The notes under the pieces: model-generated
Databases searched by the model: none
Seen by the model: only the letters and a program-made list of their open reading frames with translations
Told to the model about the DNA's origin: nothing
Shown: positions 27,486-36,907 of the stretch, one piece after another
Numbering within the stretch: the first letter of the stretch is position 1
Layout: the number at the start of each line of letters is the position of its first letter
Origin: Sphingobium sp.
Lineage (GTDB): Bacteria > Pseudomonadota > Alphaproteobacteria > Sphingomonadales > Sphingomonadaceae
NCBI GenBank assembly: GCA_017745115.1
Contig: JAGIAA010000015.1
Span: forward strand, 1-56,340
Length of the DNA: 56,340 nucleotides
Reading direction: 5' to 3'
Position numbers and translations under genes: made by a program

Positions 27486-28761
27486 GAATATCCTTCTGCT
27501 GGGCGGCGGCGGTCGCGAGCATGCCCTCGCCTGGAAGCTCGCGCAATCGCCGCGCTGCTCCACGCTCTATGCCGCGCCGGGCAATCCGGGAATAGCCCAC
27601 CAGGCGAAGCTGGTCGATCTCGACCTTGCCGACCACGAGGCCGTCATCGCCTTTTGCGACGCGCACGACATCGGCCTCGTCGTGATCGGCCCCGAGGCGC
27701 CGCTCGTCGACGGCATCGCCGACACGCTGCGTGCCGACGGGATTCCCGTGTTCGGCCCCAGCAAGGCCGCAGCCCAGCTCGAGGGCTCCAAGGGCTATAC
27801 CAAGGATCTCTGCATCGAGGCCGGCATCCCGACGGCGCACTATGTCCGCACCGCAAGCCAGGCCGAAGCCATGGCGGCCCTCGCCGATTTCGGCCTGCCG
27901 GTCGTCATCAAGGCGGACGGCCTCGCGGCCGGCAAGGGCGTGGTCATTGCCGAGACCCGCGACGAAGCCGAGGCAGCGATTGCCGACATGTTCGGCGGCG
28001 GGTTCGGCGGGGCCGGCGCGGAAGTCGTCATCGAAGCCTTCATGACCGGCGAGGAAGCGAGTTTCTTTGCCCTCACCGACGGTGTCAGCGTCGTCCCCTT
28101 CGGCTCCGCCCAGGACCACAAGCGCGTCGGCGACGGCGATACCGGACCCAATACCGGCGGCATGGGGGCCTATAGCCCCGCCACAGTGCTGACCCCGGCG
28201 CTGCGGGCACAGGTCATGGACGAGATCATCCGCCCGACCGTGACCGGCATGGCGGCGCGCGGCACGCCTTATTCGGGCGTGCTCTTCGCGGGGCTGATGC
28301 TCACGCCGCAGGGGCCTAAACTCATCGAATATAACTGCCGCTTCGGCGATCCCGAGTGCCAGGTGCTGATGATGCGCTTCGAGGGGGATCTGGTCGAGCT
28401 GCTGCTCGCCACGGCGGAAGGCCGCCTTGGCGAAGCCGCGCCGCCGGTCATGCGGCGCGAGGCGGCGCTGACGGTTGTGCTCGCCGCGAACGGCTATCCC
28501 GGCACGCCCGACAAGGGCTCGCCCATTTCTCTGCCGCTCGCCGCCGACGGCAGCATGATCTTCCATTCCGGTACGGCGCTGAAGGACGGCGCGCTGGTCT
28601 CCAGCGGCGGACGCGTGCTCTGCGCGACGGCAACCGGCAGCAATGTCACCCAGGCCCAGGCCGCCGCTTACGGCCTCGCCGACAAGATCAGTTTCCCGGG
28701 CGGCTTCTGCCGGCGCGACATCGGCTGGCGCGAAGTGGCGCGCGAAGCGGAAAAGGCGTAG
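27484..28761 (+). CDS. purD: Phosphoribosylamine-glycine ligase
   Basis: 425 residues, full length. The N-terminal Rossmann-like motif [19 protein letters not shown] fixes the start. ATP-grasp features follow ([62 protein letters not shown]). It makes glycinamide ribonucleotide in purine synthesis. A Rieske oxygenase gene begins 10 bases after its stop. Its own promoter must lie inside the xseA coding region because the two start codons overlap. Confidence 0.98.
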   Translation: MNILLLGGGGREHALAWKLAQSPRCSTLYAAPGNPGIAHQAKLVDLDLADHEAVIAFCDAHDIGLVVIGPEAPLVDGIADTLRADGIPVFGPSKAAAQLEGSKGYTKDLCIEAGIPTAHYVRTASQAEAMAALADFGLPVVIKADGLAAGKGVVIAETRDEAEAAIADMFGGGFGGAGAEVVIEAFMTGEEASFFALTDGVSVVPFGSAQDHKRVGDGDTGPNTGGMGAYSPATVLTPALRAQVMDEIIRPTVTGMAARGTPYSGVLFAGLMLTPQGPKLIEYNCRFGDPECQVLMMRFEGDLVELLLATAEGRLGEAAPPVMRREAALTVVLAANGYPGTPDKGSPISLPLAADGSMIFHSGTALKDGALVSSGGRVLCATATGSNVTQAQAAAYGLADKISFPGGFCRRDIGWREVAREAEKA

Positions 28762-28771
28762 CCTCACCGCC

Positions 28772-29722
28772 ATGTTCGCCGGCTTCGCCAATGTCTGGAC
28801 GATCGTCGGCCTCGGGCGGGACGTCGCGCCGGGTGCCTTGGTGTCCCTGCGCGTCGCCGGCGAGCAGGTCCTGCTCTTTCGAGATAGCGAGGGCCGGATC
28901 GCCGCGCTGATCGACCGCTGCCCCCATCGCGGCGTTGCGCTTTCGCTCGGCACGCTGCGGGACGGTATCGTCGAATGCCCGTTCCATGGCTGGCGCTTCG
29001 ACCGGCAAGGCCAAGCCTGCCACATTCCGTGGAACCCCGACGCCAAGAAAGCCAATCTCGGCGCAACGGCCCTCCCAGTGCGGGAGGCCGGCGGTTTCCT
29101 CTGGCTCTACACCGGCTTCGATCCACAGGACGAACCAATGCCGATGGAGGCGCTCCTGCGGGACGATGTCGTGCTCTGCGGCCAGTCCGTCACCTGGCAA
29201 GTCCACTGGACGCGCGCGATGGAGAATATGCTCGATTCTCCGCATCTCCCCTTCGTTCACAGGAGCACGATCGGGCGCTTTCTCGCGCCCTATCTCGACC
29301 AGCGGATGGACCTGAACTGGACGCCGCGGCCCTTTGGCGCCGAAATCAACGCTCAAGTAAGCCCCGACCGACCGACCTCGCGGCTCGACTATCGCTTCCC
29401 GAACGCGATGGAGCTGTTCATCGATCCGCCCGGAAAGATCATGCATCTGATCGCGATCTGTCTGCCCGAAGACGAGCAGACGACCCGCCTGTCCATCTAC
29501 ACTGTCCGCAATTTCGCGCGCTGGTGGCTGCTCGATCCTTTCTTTCGCTGGACCAACGGCAAGATCGCGCGTGAAGACAAGGCCGTGCTGGAGACATCGC
29601 TTCCGAGCGAAGTGCCCGCGGCCAGCGAGGAAAAATCGGTGCGCACCGACGCGCCGACGCTCGCCTTTCGCAAAATCTATTTCGAGCGCATCAAGGCGTC
29701 GCGGGCTGCGAAACCACGCTGA
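28772..29722 (+). CDS. Rieske non-haem iron oxygenase, alpha subunit type
   Basis: 316 residues. Rieske [2Fe-2S] ligands are CPH (near residue 50) and CPFH, separated as CxH-x16-CxxH. The mononuclear iron motif is N-x2-D-x2-H-x4-H (NMLDSPHLPFVH). It belongs to the ring-hydroxylating oxygenase superfamily, in the short (phenylpropionate/vanillate or cholesterol-type) group. It would need a separate reductase, none of which is adjacent. It starts 10 bases after purD, so it is probably co-transcribed with it, which says little about its substrate. Confidence 0.88.
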   Translation: MFAGFANVWTIVGLGRDVAPGALVSLRVAGEQVLLFRDSEGRIAALIDRCPHRGVALSLGTLRDGIVECPFHGWRFDRQGQACHIPWNPDAKKANLGATALPVREAGGFLWLYTGFDPQDEPMPMEALLRDDVVLCGQSVTWQVHWTRAMENMLDSPHLPFVHRSTIGRFLAPYLDQRMDLNWTPRPFGAEINAQVSPDRPTSRLDYRFPNAMELFIDPPGKIMHLIAICLPEDEQTTRLSIYTVRNFARWWLLDPFFRWTNGKIAREDKAVLETSLPSEVPAASEEKSVRTDAPTLAFRKIYFERIKASRAAKPR

Positions 29723-29761
29723 CGGCTTGCGCCTCGTCTGCGCGCATGCGAGCCAGCCGGG

Positions 29762-30121
29762 ATGACGCTGGATTTCGCCCAAGCCTTTACCGACCGCCTG
29801 CGCGCCGACCTCAAGACCGCGATGCAAGCGCGCGCCCGCGACGAGGCTGGGGTGCTGCGCGCCCTCATCGGTGCCGTCGACAATGCCCAGTCGGTCCCGC
29901 TCGATCCGGCCTTCAAGCCGGCGCATGTCGGCACGTTCGGGGACAGCGCGAACGAAGTGCCGCGCAAGGTCCTGGGCCAGGCCGACATCGACGCGCTGCT
30001 GCAGCGCGAGATCGACGAGCGCCTCCATGCCGCCGCGGAAATCGAACGCGCCGGGCGGCCCGACCGCTCGGAAGTCCTCCGCGCGGAGGCTGCGATCGTC
30101 GCCCGTTACCGCGCAGCCTGA
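29762..30121 (+). CDS. GatB/YqeY-domain protein
   Basis: 119 residues, somewhat shorter than the usual 148. The N terminus TFAQAFTDRLRADLKTAMQ-like pattern (DRLRADLKTAMQARARDEAGVLRALIGAVDNA) is typical for YqeY proteins, which resemble the tRNA-binding tail of GatB. Function in vivo is unclear. It follows the Rieske gene by 39 bases. Family assignment is fair; the C-terminal half is less typical. Confidence 0.7.
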   Translation: MTLDFAQAFTDRLRADLKTAMQARARDEAGVLRALIGAVDNAQSVPLDPAFKPAHVGTFGDSANEVPRKVLGQADIDALLQREIDERLHAAAEIERAGRPDRSEVLRAEAAIVARYRAA

Positions 30122-30224
30122 GCCTGCTCGCCGAAACCAGCCCGCCGATCAATCCGGAGAAGCGCTGACCCTTTACCCGCCGTCAACAAGCTGTCAGCAT
30201 AACGACGCGGGAGAGGAGCCAAAT

Positions 30225-30668
30225 ATGGCCATAAATTTGTCGCCCCAGTTGCATGATGCGCTCACGCATTATGCCGAGCTCGAGGGAGCCGTCGTGTCGG
30301 CCGGACGGCGGTCGGATCCCGATCGCAAGCTTGATCTCGTGCGGGCGCGGCGCAAGTTTGCGGAGCAGCTCGGCCTGCTTGGCCTCCTCATCATCCAGGA
30401 CCGCAAGCTGGCGGAGACGCCGGACATGCAGCAGGACATGAATCGCCTCTTCACGGCCTTCCGCTTCGCGCTCGGCCAGCACCAGGCCAATTGGCCCGCC
30501 GTCCGCATCGATGAAGACCCAAAGGGTTACGCGCAGTCCGCGTGGGAGGCCTACAACAAGTCCGATCAGTTCTGGGCCTGGTGCCTCGCGAATCTCAATT
30601 TCCGAAGGGATCCCAATGTCCGGCCCGATCGCCTCGTCTCGCCCCACGGTCCGCGCAACGTTCGCTAG
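30225..30668 (+). CDS. Conserved hypothetical helical protein
   Basis: 147 residues, start preceded by GAGAGGAG. Predicted all helical, soluble, no signal peptide: HDALTHYAELEGAVVSAGRR, LDLVRARRKFAEQLGLLGLLIIQ, FTAFRFALGQHQANWPA. I do not recognise the family. The neighbours YqeY (upstream) and a dispersed repeat (downstream) give no functional hint. Confidence 0.6.
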   Translation: MAINLSPQLHDALTHYAELEGAVVSAGRRSDPDRKLDLVRARRKFAEQLGLLGLLIIQDRKLAETPDMQQDMNRLFTAFRFALGQHQANWPAVRIDEDPKGYAQSAWEAYNKSDQFWAWCLANLNFRRDPNVRPDRLVSPHGPRNVR

Positions 30669-30693
30669 AGTCTGCCATCCATATTGAACCGCT

Positions 30694-30786
30694 CGTCATT
30701 GCGAGGCCGGCGGACGCCGGGCGAAGCAATCCAGGGAGATCGAGGCAGACCTGGATTGCCGCGCGCCTTCGTCGCTCGCAATGACG
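30694..30786. repeat. Palindromic dispersed repeat (CGTCATTGCGAG family)
   Basis: Outer arms CGTCATTGCGAG (30694-30705) and CTCGCAATGACG (30775-30786) are perfectly complementary, as are inner arms GCAATCCAGG (30726-30735) and CCTGGATTGC (30750-30759). It is a 93-base double-hairpin element of a type widespread in proteobacterial genomes. It lies between a plus-strand and a minus-strand gene end (convergent) and may serve as terminator for both. Confidence 0.8.
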
Positions 30787-30810
30787 ATTCAGAATACGCC
30801 GGATCGGCCG

Positions 30811-32127
30811 CTAGTTCTTCGCCGCACTCACGAGCAGCTTGTCGATCTTGCGGCCGTCCATGTCGACGATCTCGAACCGCCAGCCCTGCTCGCTGAAATG
30901 GTCGCCCTCGGCCGGCAGGCGCCGCAGCACGGCCAGCGCGAAGCCCGCAACCGTCGCATAGTCGCGCTCCTCGTCGAGCTTGAGCTCGATCCGCTCGGCA
31001 AGCGCATCGATCGCCATCTGGCCTGAGACGAGCAGCGATCCGTCCTCGCGCTCGACCACCATCGGCTCCTCATAGAGATCGAGGTCCGAGACGAACTCGC
31101 CGGCAATCGACGAAATCAGGTCGGCCGGCGTCACAATCCCTTCGAAATGGCCATATTCGTCGTGGACCATGAGCATCGGCGCATCGGCCTCGCGCAGCAC
31201 CTTGAGCGCGTCCATGGCATCGATCTGGTCCGGCACGATCGTCGCGGGCTGCATGAGGACGCGTAGGTCGATCGTATTGCCCTGGAACAAGGCCGCCATG
31301 ACGTCGCGCGCCTGGAGGACGCCGATAATGTCCTCGACCCGCCCCTGCGCGACCGGCAGCCGCGTGTGCGGCGTCTCGGCCAGCTTGGCGCGGATCTCCT
31401 TGAGCGGTGCGTCCGCATCCACCCAGTCGACTTCCGTACGCGGCGTCATCACTTCGCGCACGGGCCGGTCGGCAAGGCGCACGACGCCAGAGATGATGGC
31501 GCGCTCCTCTTCCTCGATCACACCATGCCGCGTGGCTTCTGCGACGATCAGCTGCAACTCCTCGGTCGTGACATGATTGGGGGATTCCCCGCGCACGCGC
31601 AGCAGCCGGAAGATCAGCGCCGTCGATCCCTCGAGCAGCCAGACGAGCGGCGCCGTGGCTTTGGCCAGCCAGACCATCGCCGGCGCCGTGAGCATCGCGA
31701 TCGGCTCGGGATTGCGCAGTGCATATTGCTTGGGGACCAGCTCGCCGATGATGAGCGACACATAGGTGGTGAGAATGATCGCGATCGCGAAGCCGACATT
31801 CTCCGCCGTGTCGGGCCGTACGCCCATCGCCTCGACATAGCGGCCGAGCGGCCCGCCCAGCTTGTCGCCCGAGAAGGCGCCCGCGAGGACGGAGATGCCG
31901 GTGATGCCGATCTGCACGGTCGAGAGGAAGCGGCCCGGCGCGGCGCCGAGATCGAGCGCTGCCTGGGCGCCGCGCTTGCCGATTTTGGCCAAGGCCTGCA
32001 GCCGCGGCCGCCGCGCCGAAACGATCGCAAGCTCCGAGAGCGCGAACAGGCCATTCAAGGCAATGAGCGCGAGCACGATCACGAGATCGAGCCAGGGAAA
32101 GGCGGGCAGGTCGGATGGTGCTGGCAT
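30811..32127 (-). CDS. CNNM/CBS-domain membrane protein (hemolysin-family)
   Basis: 438 residues. It has an N-terminal DUF21/CNNM membrane domain with about four helices (LDLVIVLALIALNGLFALSELAIV; GFAIAIILTTYVSLIIGELVPKQ; LTAPAMVWLAKATAPLVWLLEG). A pair of CBS domains follows (about 215-340, with VREVMTPRTEVDWVD) and a C-terminal CorC/HlyC domain (about 350-430). Members are cation (Mg, Co) transporters or exporters rather than haemolysins. The start MPAPSDLP is chosen to place the first helix near the N terminus; upstream in-frame sequence lacks support. Confidence 0.88.
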   Translation of the reverse strand: MPAPSDLPAFPWLDLVIVLALIALNGLFALSELAIVSARRPRLQALAKIGKRGAQAALDLGAAPGRFLSTVQIGITGISVLAGAFSGDKLGGPLGRYVEAMGVRPDTAENVGFAIAIILTTYVSLIIGELVPKQYALRNPEPIAMLTAPAMVWLAKATAPLVWLLEGSTALIFRLLRVRGESPNHVTTEELQLIVAEATRHGVIEEEERAIISGVVRLADRPVREVMTPRTEVDWVDADAPLKEIRAKLAETPHTRLPVAQGRVEDIIGVLQARDVMAALFQGNTIDLRVLMQPATIVPDQIDAMDALKVLREADAPMLMVHDEYGHFEGIVTPADLISSIAGEFVSDLDLYEEPMVVEREDGSLLVSGQMAIDALAERIELKLDEERDYATVAGFALAVLRRLPAEGDHFSEQGWRFEIVDMDGRKIDKLLVSAAKN

Positions 32128-32190
32128 GGATGTCAGCCCCTTCTGCCGGGTTTCGGCCTCAGGGACAACCATTTCGGAATATGCGCGCCA

Positions 32191-32264
32191 GTGCTCCTGC
32201 GAAAGCAGGAGCCTAGGGCCCAGCGGCGTGACATCGCCCTAGACTCCTGCTTTCGCAGGAGCAC
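32191..32264. repeat. GTGCTCCTGCGAAAGCAGGAGC dispersed palindrome, copy 1
   Basis: Begins GTGCTCCTGCGAAAGCAGG and ends with its exact reverse complement, CCTGCTTTCGCAGGAGCAC. Each arm is itself a hairpin (CTCCTGC-GAAA-GCAGGAG), and CCTAGGGC / GCCCTAG form inner arms. A second copy is at 38597-38673. It sits between marC and the CNNM gene. Confidence 0.85.
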
Positions 32265-32271
32265 GGCAACT

Positions 32272-32895
32272 CTAGAACAAATGGCTGCCCTTGAGCCCGT
32301 CGATCACGAACTGGACCGCGAGCGCCGCGAGGATGACTCCGAGCACGCGCGTGATCACCGCTTCGACCTTCTGGCCGAGCAACCGCATCAGCGGCGCCAC
32401 CGCCAGCAGCGAGATCAGCATGAGCAGGAGATTGGCGAGCAGCGCCGACAGCACCACGATGCTCGCTTCCATGCCGTCGGCGCGCGCCATCAGCAGCATG
32501 GCGGTGGCGATCGATCCCGGTCCGGCGATCATGGGCATCGCCATGGGAAAGATCGAGACGTCTTCGACTTCGGGCGTTTCCATGACCTTTTGCGCCCGGT
32601 CCTCGCGGCGCTGGGTGCGCTTCTCGAACACCATCTCCAGCGCGATGAAGAACAGCATGATGCCGCCGGCGATGCGAAAGCTCGACAGATCGATGCCCAG
32701 CACATGCAGCAGCGGACGGCCGACAAAGGCGAAGGTGATGAGGATGGCGGTCGCGACGATGACCGCGCGGATGGCCATGGCATTGCGATGCGCCGGCGTC
32801 GCGCCGCTGGTCAGGCCGAAGAAGATCGGGGCGCATCCCGGCGGGTCGATGACCACGAAGAAGGACACGAAGGCAGATAGAAACAGTTCGATCAT
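32272..32895 (-). CDS. MarC-family integral membrane protein
   Basis: 207 residues, six predicted transmembrane helices, with family motifs near VVIDPPGCAPIFFGLT at the start and MPMIAGPGSIATAMLL in the middle. MarC proteins (UPF0056) are of unknown function despite the multiple-antibiotic-resistance name. Its ATG overlaps the stop of the preceding gene (ATGA), marking it as the last gene of the operon that includes folD. Confidence 0.9.
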   Translation of the reverse strand: MIELFLSAFVSFFVVIDPPGCAPIFFGLTSGATPAHRNAMAIRAVIVATAILITFAFVGRPLLHVLGIDLSSFRIAGGIMLFFIALEMVFEKRTQRREDRAQKVMETPEVEDVSIFPMAMPMIAGPGSIATAMLLMARADGMEASIVVLSALLANLLLMLISLLAVAPLMRLLGQKVEAVITRVLGVILAALAVQFVIDGLKGSHLF

Positions 32896-33701
32896 GAACT
32901 CTCTTCGACGTGCTCGTCGATGATGGTCATGTCCTTGCCCTCGTAGCGCATCTTGATGACCAGGCTCCGCGCCTTGTCGCCGCTGGTCCAGGCCCAGCGC
33001 AGGCTTCCGTCGCGCGACTGGCCGGTGCCATTGGCGGGCGCCGGATCGGGAATGCGGACCACTTCATATTTGGGCGGCTTGGGACGCCTGTTTCTGCCTG
33101 CGCCTTCGCTCCATTCGCGCAGGTCCGCCTGGGCGGGCGTCTCGCCCGCGACCTGCGGGCTGACACCCGGAGCCCGCCGCGCCGGGCATTCGGCGATCTT
33201 GGCGTCTATGCCGTCCTCCTCGACATTGGCACCAAATGCCCTGGTGCTGCCGAAGTCCAGCGCCCATTTATAGCTGCCATTGTCCTGCTGGCGCCATATT
33301 GTGATGAAGGTGCCGGTCGAGCCGTCGGGACGCTGCCAGGGGCCGGTCGAGACGGCATAGCTGCCATCACAGGCAATGAAGACCTTGCCCGGCTGCCAGG
33401 CGACGGGCTTGGGCGGGTCCTTGCGGCCCTTGAGGAAGCGCTGCGCATTTGTGGCAAGGGGCAGGAACATGATGCCGTCCTTGTCCGCCGTGTCGCGGAA
33501 GGCGGTCCACTGCCCCTTGTCGCGCGCCAGCTTGGCGAAAGCGATCTCGGCGGCCACCACCGCGCTCGGGTTCGCGCTGCCCATGAGGCCGACGCCCCGT
33601 GCACCCAGGCTCGGCTGCAGCTCGAAGCGTTGCTGCGCGCTCGCGCCGACCGCGCCCGCGAGGAGCGCGGCCGCGGCAAGACGGGCAGCAGCGCGGATCA
33701 A
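32892..33701 (-). CDS. Exported hypothetical protein, possibly NTF2/DUF4440-like
   Basis: 269 residues from a TTG start that overlaps the folD stop (TTGA at 33698-33701). This start gives an export signal, [24 protein letters not shown]. The first domain (about 45-155: [26 protein letters not shown] ... [20 protein letters not shown]) resembles NTF2-fold proteins of the SnoaL/DUF4440 sort. The rest is Pro/Arg-rich and then beta-like, and is not recognised. Its stop overlaps the marC start, so translation is probably coupled along folD-this gene-marC. Confidence 0.65.
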   Translation of the reverse strand: MIRAAARLAAAALLAGAVGASAQQRFELQPSLGARGVGLMGSANPSAVVAAEIAFAKLARDKGQWTAFRDTADKDGIMFLPLATNAQRFLKGRKDPPKPVAWQPGKVFIACDGSYAVSTGPWQRPDGSTGTFITIWRQQDNGSYKWALDFGSTRAFGANVEEDGIDAKIAECPARRAPGVSPQVAGETPAQADLREWSEGAGRNRRPKPPKYEVVRIPDPAPANGTGQSRDGSLRWAWTSGDKARSLVIKMRYEGKDMTIIDEHVEESS

Positions 33702-34594
33702 AGGCCCTCGGGCATTGGCAGCCCCTCGCGAGCCGAAGCCGCCACGAGCGTGTTGCGCAGAAGCACGGCGATGGTCATCGGACCGACGCCGCCGGGGACG
33801 GGCGTAATGCCCGCGCAATGGCTGATCGCGCCGGCCGTATCCACGTCGCCGACGATCTTGGTCTTGCCTTCTTCGTCCGCCGGAACGCGGTTGATGCCGA
33901 CGTCGATGACCGTGGCGCCGGGCTTGATCCAGCTGCCCTTGACCATCTCGGGACGGCCGACGGCGGCAACGACGATGTCGGCACGGTGGACGACACCGGC
34001 GAGGTCGTGCGTGCGGCTGTGCGCGATCGTGACCGTGCAGCTCTCGCCGAGCAGCAGCGCCGCCATCGGCTTGCCGACGATGTTCGAGCGGCCGATGACG
34101 ACCGCTTCCTTGCCGGACAGGTCGCCAAGCTCGTCCTTGAGCAGCATCAGGCAGCCCATCGGCGTGCAGGGCACGAGGGCAGTCGGATCGCCGACCGCGA
34201 GCTTGCCGGCATTGACGACGTGGAAGCCGTCGACATCCTTGGCGGGATTGATCTTGGCGATCACCTCGGCATCATCGAGATGCTTGGGGAGCGGCAGCTG
34301 CACGAGAATGCCGTCCACGCTCGGGTCGCCGTTCAGTTCCTCGACGAGTTCGAGCAGCTCTTCCTGGCTGATCGTCGCCGGACGCTTGAACTCCAGGCTT
34401 TCCATGCCGACCTCGACCGTCGACTTACCCTTCGAGCGCACATAGACGCTGCTGGCGGGGTCCTCGCCGACGAGGACGACGGCCAGCCCCGGCTTGCGCC
34501 CGGTCTTCGCTACAAAATCTGCAACGCCCAACGCGACGCGCCCGCGCAGCTTCTCCGCGAACGCCTTGCCGTCGATCGTCTTGCCCAAAGTCAT
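33698..34594 (-). CDS. folD: Bifunctional methylene-THF dehydrogenase/cyclohydrolase
   Basis: 298 residues, complete. Motifs include [16 protein letters not shown] with the catalytic Lys, [25 protein letters not shown] and [16 protein letters not shown] with the NADP-binding fold. It converts 5,10-methylene-THF to 10-formyl-THF in one-carbon metabolism, feeding purine synthesis among others. Its ATG overlaps the stop of the DUF167 gene (ATGA). Confidence 0.97.
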   Translation of the reverse strand: MTLGKTIDGKAFAEKLRGRVALGVADFVAKTGRKPGLAVVLVGEDPASSVYVRSKGKSTVEVGMESLEFKRPATISQEELLELVEELNGDPSVDGILVQLPLPKHLDDAEVIAKINPAKDVDGFHVVNAGKLAVGDPTALVPCTPMGCLMLLKDELGDLSGKEAVVIGRSNIVGKPMAALLLGESCTVTIAHSRTHDLAGVVHRADIVVAAVGRPEMVKGSWIKPGATVIDVGINRVPADEEGKTKIVGDVDTAGAISHCAGITPVPGGVGPMTIAVLLRNTLVAASAREGLPMPEGL

Positions 34595-34914
34595 GTCCCT
34601 GTCCGCTCCTTGCTCGCGATCTGTCTTAAGAGGTCTTCGGCATCCGGCGTGCAGTCCTTGAGCCGCAGGCGCTTTAGCCTGCTCGTGTCCCCTGTCTCCA
34701 GCAAAATCGACGAGGCAGGCAGCTTCAGCGTCCCCGCCAGAAGCGCGAGCAGCGCCGCATTCGCCTTACCCTTGTCGGGCGGCGCAGTGACGCTGGCCTG
34801 CAACCAGTTCTGGCCCTGCGCATCGGCAAAGACGCCGCCGATGCGCTCGCGCGACGATTTCGGCGTCAAGCGGATCGAAAGGATGAGGTCGGCGCCGTTG
34901 CGGCGCAGCGGCAT
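34591..34914 (-). CDS. DUF167 family protein (YggU-like)
   Basis: 107 residues. The pattern [13 protein letters not shown] ... [22 protein letters not shown] matches the DUF167/YggU fold. Function unknown. It commonly lies next to yggT, as here: its ATG overlaps the yggT stop (TGATG), and its own stop overlaps the folD start. Confidence 0.9.
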   Translation of the reverse strand: MPLRRNGADLILSIRLTPKSSRERIGGVFADAQGQNWLQASVTAPPDKGKANAALLALLAGTLKLPASSILLETGDTSRLKRLRLKDCTPDAEDLLRQIASKERTGT

Positions 34915-35210
34915 CAGTAGCCGATAGCGCGCGAAACCGCGCCCAGCACCGGGCCCTGCAGGATGATGATGCCGATCAGCACCACCATCGGCGAGAGATC
35001 GAGCGCGCCGAGGTCCGGCATGATCTTGCGGATCGGCCGGTACATGGGCTCGGTGAGCTTATCGAGCGCGATCCAGATGCTGCGGATCACGTCGTTGCTG
35101 GTGTTGATCACGTTGAACGCGATCAGCCAGCTGAGGATCGCCTGCACGATGATGATCCACCATGCGACGTTGAGAAGGATATATGCCGTTCCGACGAGGG
35201 CCTGGCCCAT
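34914..35210 (-). CDS. YggT-family membrane protein
   Basis: 98 residues with two hydrophobic segments (TAYILLNVAWWIIIVQAILSWLIAF and LSPMVVLIGIIILQGPVLG) flanking the family signature around LTEPMYRPIRKIMPDLGALDLSP. YggT/Ycf19 proteins are implicated in membrane organisation and osmotic tolerance. It starts 122 bases after argB; a stem AAGGGGC/GCCCCTT in that gap might partly terminate argB transcripts. Confidence 0.9.
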   Translation of the reverse strand: MGQALVGTAYILLNVAWWIIIVQAILSWLIAFNVINTSNDVIRSIWIALDKLTEPMYRPIRKIMPDLGALDLSPMVVLIGIIILQGPVLGAVSRAIGY

Positions 35211-35332
35211 GAATTGTTCCTGTGCTGTCCTGAAGCGATGCCGGAGAGTCTAGCCTAGCTAATACACCTCGGCAAGTTTGAAGGGGCGAGTGGCAGATGC
35301 CCCTTTCCTCTCCCTGAAGGAGCGAGGAGAAA

Positions 35333-36241
35333 TCAGAGCCGCACCAGCGTGCCCGCGCCGCGCTTGGTGAAGATCTCGAGCAGCATGACGTGGGGGATTC
35401 GTCCATCCAGGATGACCGCGGCGTCGACGCCGCCCTCGACCGCGGTAACGCAGGTCTCGACCTTGGGGATCATGCCGCCGGAGATGGTGCCGTCGTCGAT
35501 CAGCCCGCCGATGTCGGAGGGCTTGAGATCGGAGAGCAGGTTCTTCTCCTTGTCGAGCACGCCCGCCACATCGGTCAGCAGGAAGAACCGCTTGGCCTTG
35601 AGCTCAGCCGCGATGGCTCCGGCCATGGTGTCGGCGTTGACGTTGTAGGTATGTCCGTCCGTGCCGATGCCCACCGGGGCGACGACCGGAATGATGCCCT
35701 CGCGCGCGAGGCTGTCGAGGATGCGGCGGTCGACCTTTACCGGATCGCCGACGAAGCCCAGGTCCACATTGCGCTCGATGCCGCTGTTCGGATCCGGCGC
35801 ACGCTTGTTGCCCACTTTCTCGCACAGCACCAGCCCGGCATCCTTGCCGGAAATGCCCACGGCACGGCCACCCGCGCCCGCGATCCAGCCGACGATCTCC
35901 TTGTTGATCGATCCGGCCAGGACCATCTCCGCGACCTTGGCGGTCTCGGCATCGGTGACGCGCAGCCCGCCGACGAACTTGCTCTCGACGCCGAGCTTCT
36001 TGAGCATCGCGCCGATCTGCGGCCCGCCGCCGTGAACGACCACGACATTGATGCCGACCATCTTCATGAGGACGACATCCTCGGCGAAATCGCGCGCGGC
36101 CTCGGGATCGCCCATGGCGTGGCCGCCATATTTCACGACGAACGTCTCGCCGGCGTGGAGCTGCATATAAGGCAGCGCCTCGGTGAGAATTTCAGCCTTG
36201 GCGAGCAGCGCCGGATCGGGCGCGTGGGCATTGCCTGTCAT
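35333..36241 (-). CDS. argB: Acetylglutamate kinase
   Basis: 302 residues. Amino-acid kinase features: [40 protein letters not shown] and [29 protein letters not shown]. It catalyses the second step of arginine synthesis. The C-terminal [19 protein letters not shown] matches the family. It starts 12 bases after the queuosine-precursor transporter gene, implying co-transcription. Confidence 0.97.
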   Translation of the reverse strand: MTGNAHAPDPALLAKAEILTEALPYMQLHAGETFVVKYGGHAMGDPEAARDFAEDVVLMKMVGINVVVVHGGGPQIGAMLKKLGVESKFVGGLRVTDAETAKVAEMVLAGSINKEIVGWIAGAGGRAVGISGKDAGLVLCEKVGNKRAPDPNSGIERNVDLGFVGDPVKVDRRILDSLAREGIIPVVAPVGIGTDGHTYNVNADTMAGAIAAELKAKRFFLLTDVAGVLDKEKNLLSDLKPSDIGGLIDDGTISGGMIPKVETCVTAVEGGVDAAVILDGRIPHVMLLEIFTKRGAGTLVRL

Positions 36242-36253
36242 GATGAGCAGTCC

Positions 36254-36907
36254 TTAGCGGTCGAGGCGGCGGCCGAGCGCCACGAAGACATAGATGAGCG
36301 GCGGCACCAGGATGGTCGAGAGCAGCATCTTCGAGATGACCTGCCCTTCCATCACCGGAATGACCGGCTGCACGCCATAGAAGGCGACCGAGATGAAGAT
36401 GACGGTGTCGACGATCTGCGACAGCAGACCGGCGATCCAGGCGCGGAGCCAGAGCATGCCGCCGGTGCCCCCGCCCTTCAGCCGCGAGAAGATGGCGACG
36501 TTCAGCGTCTGCGAGATGCCATAGGCGATGAGACCGGCGAACTGCATGCGCGCGCCCTGCCCGAGCAGCTTGGCGAAGATCTCCTGATCGCCCCAGAAGG
36601 ATGCCGGCGGCACCAGATGGATGACCGTCATCAGCAGGATCATCGAGACGATGAGCGGGACGAAGCCCCAGCGCACCAGCGCATTGGCCGCGTCGCGGCC
36701 ATGCAGTTCGGCCACCGCGCTCGACAGCACCACGAGCAGCAGGAAGGCGAAGATGCCCGATTCCACCGCCAGGCTGCCGAGCACCGGCCAGGTGCCCAGC
36801 GAGGCCAGCTTGGTGCCCAATATGCCCGCGAGCACGACAAGCCCGCCGTAAAGCAGCGAGAAAACGAACAGCGAGCGCGGCACGACGGCAGGAGCGGCTT
36901 TGGTCAT
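36254..36907 (-). CDS. yhhQ: YhhQ/VUT-family queuosine-precursor transporter
   Basis: 217 residues, about six transmembrane helices. Family motifs: GTKLASLGTWPVLGSLAVESGIFAF, VVLSSAVAELHGRDAANAL, and the late LLSQIVDTVIFISVAFYGV. YhhQ/VUT-family (DUF165) proteins import preQ0/preQ1, precursors of the queuosine tRNA modification. The gene is first in a minus-strand run reaching marC, behind a highly structured leader. Confidence 0.88.
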   Translation of the reverse strand: MTKAAPAVVPRSLFVFSLLYGGLVVLAGILGTKLASLGTWPVLGSLAVESGIFAFLLLVVLSSAVAELHGRDAANALVRWGFVPLIVSMILLMTVIHLVPPASFWGDQEIFAKLLGQGARMQFAGLIAYGISQTLNVAIFSRLKGGGTGGMLWLRAWIAGLLSQIVDTVIFISVAFYGVQPVIPVMEGQVISKMLLSTILVPPLIYVFVALGRRLDR

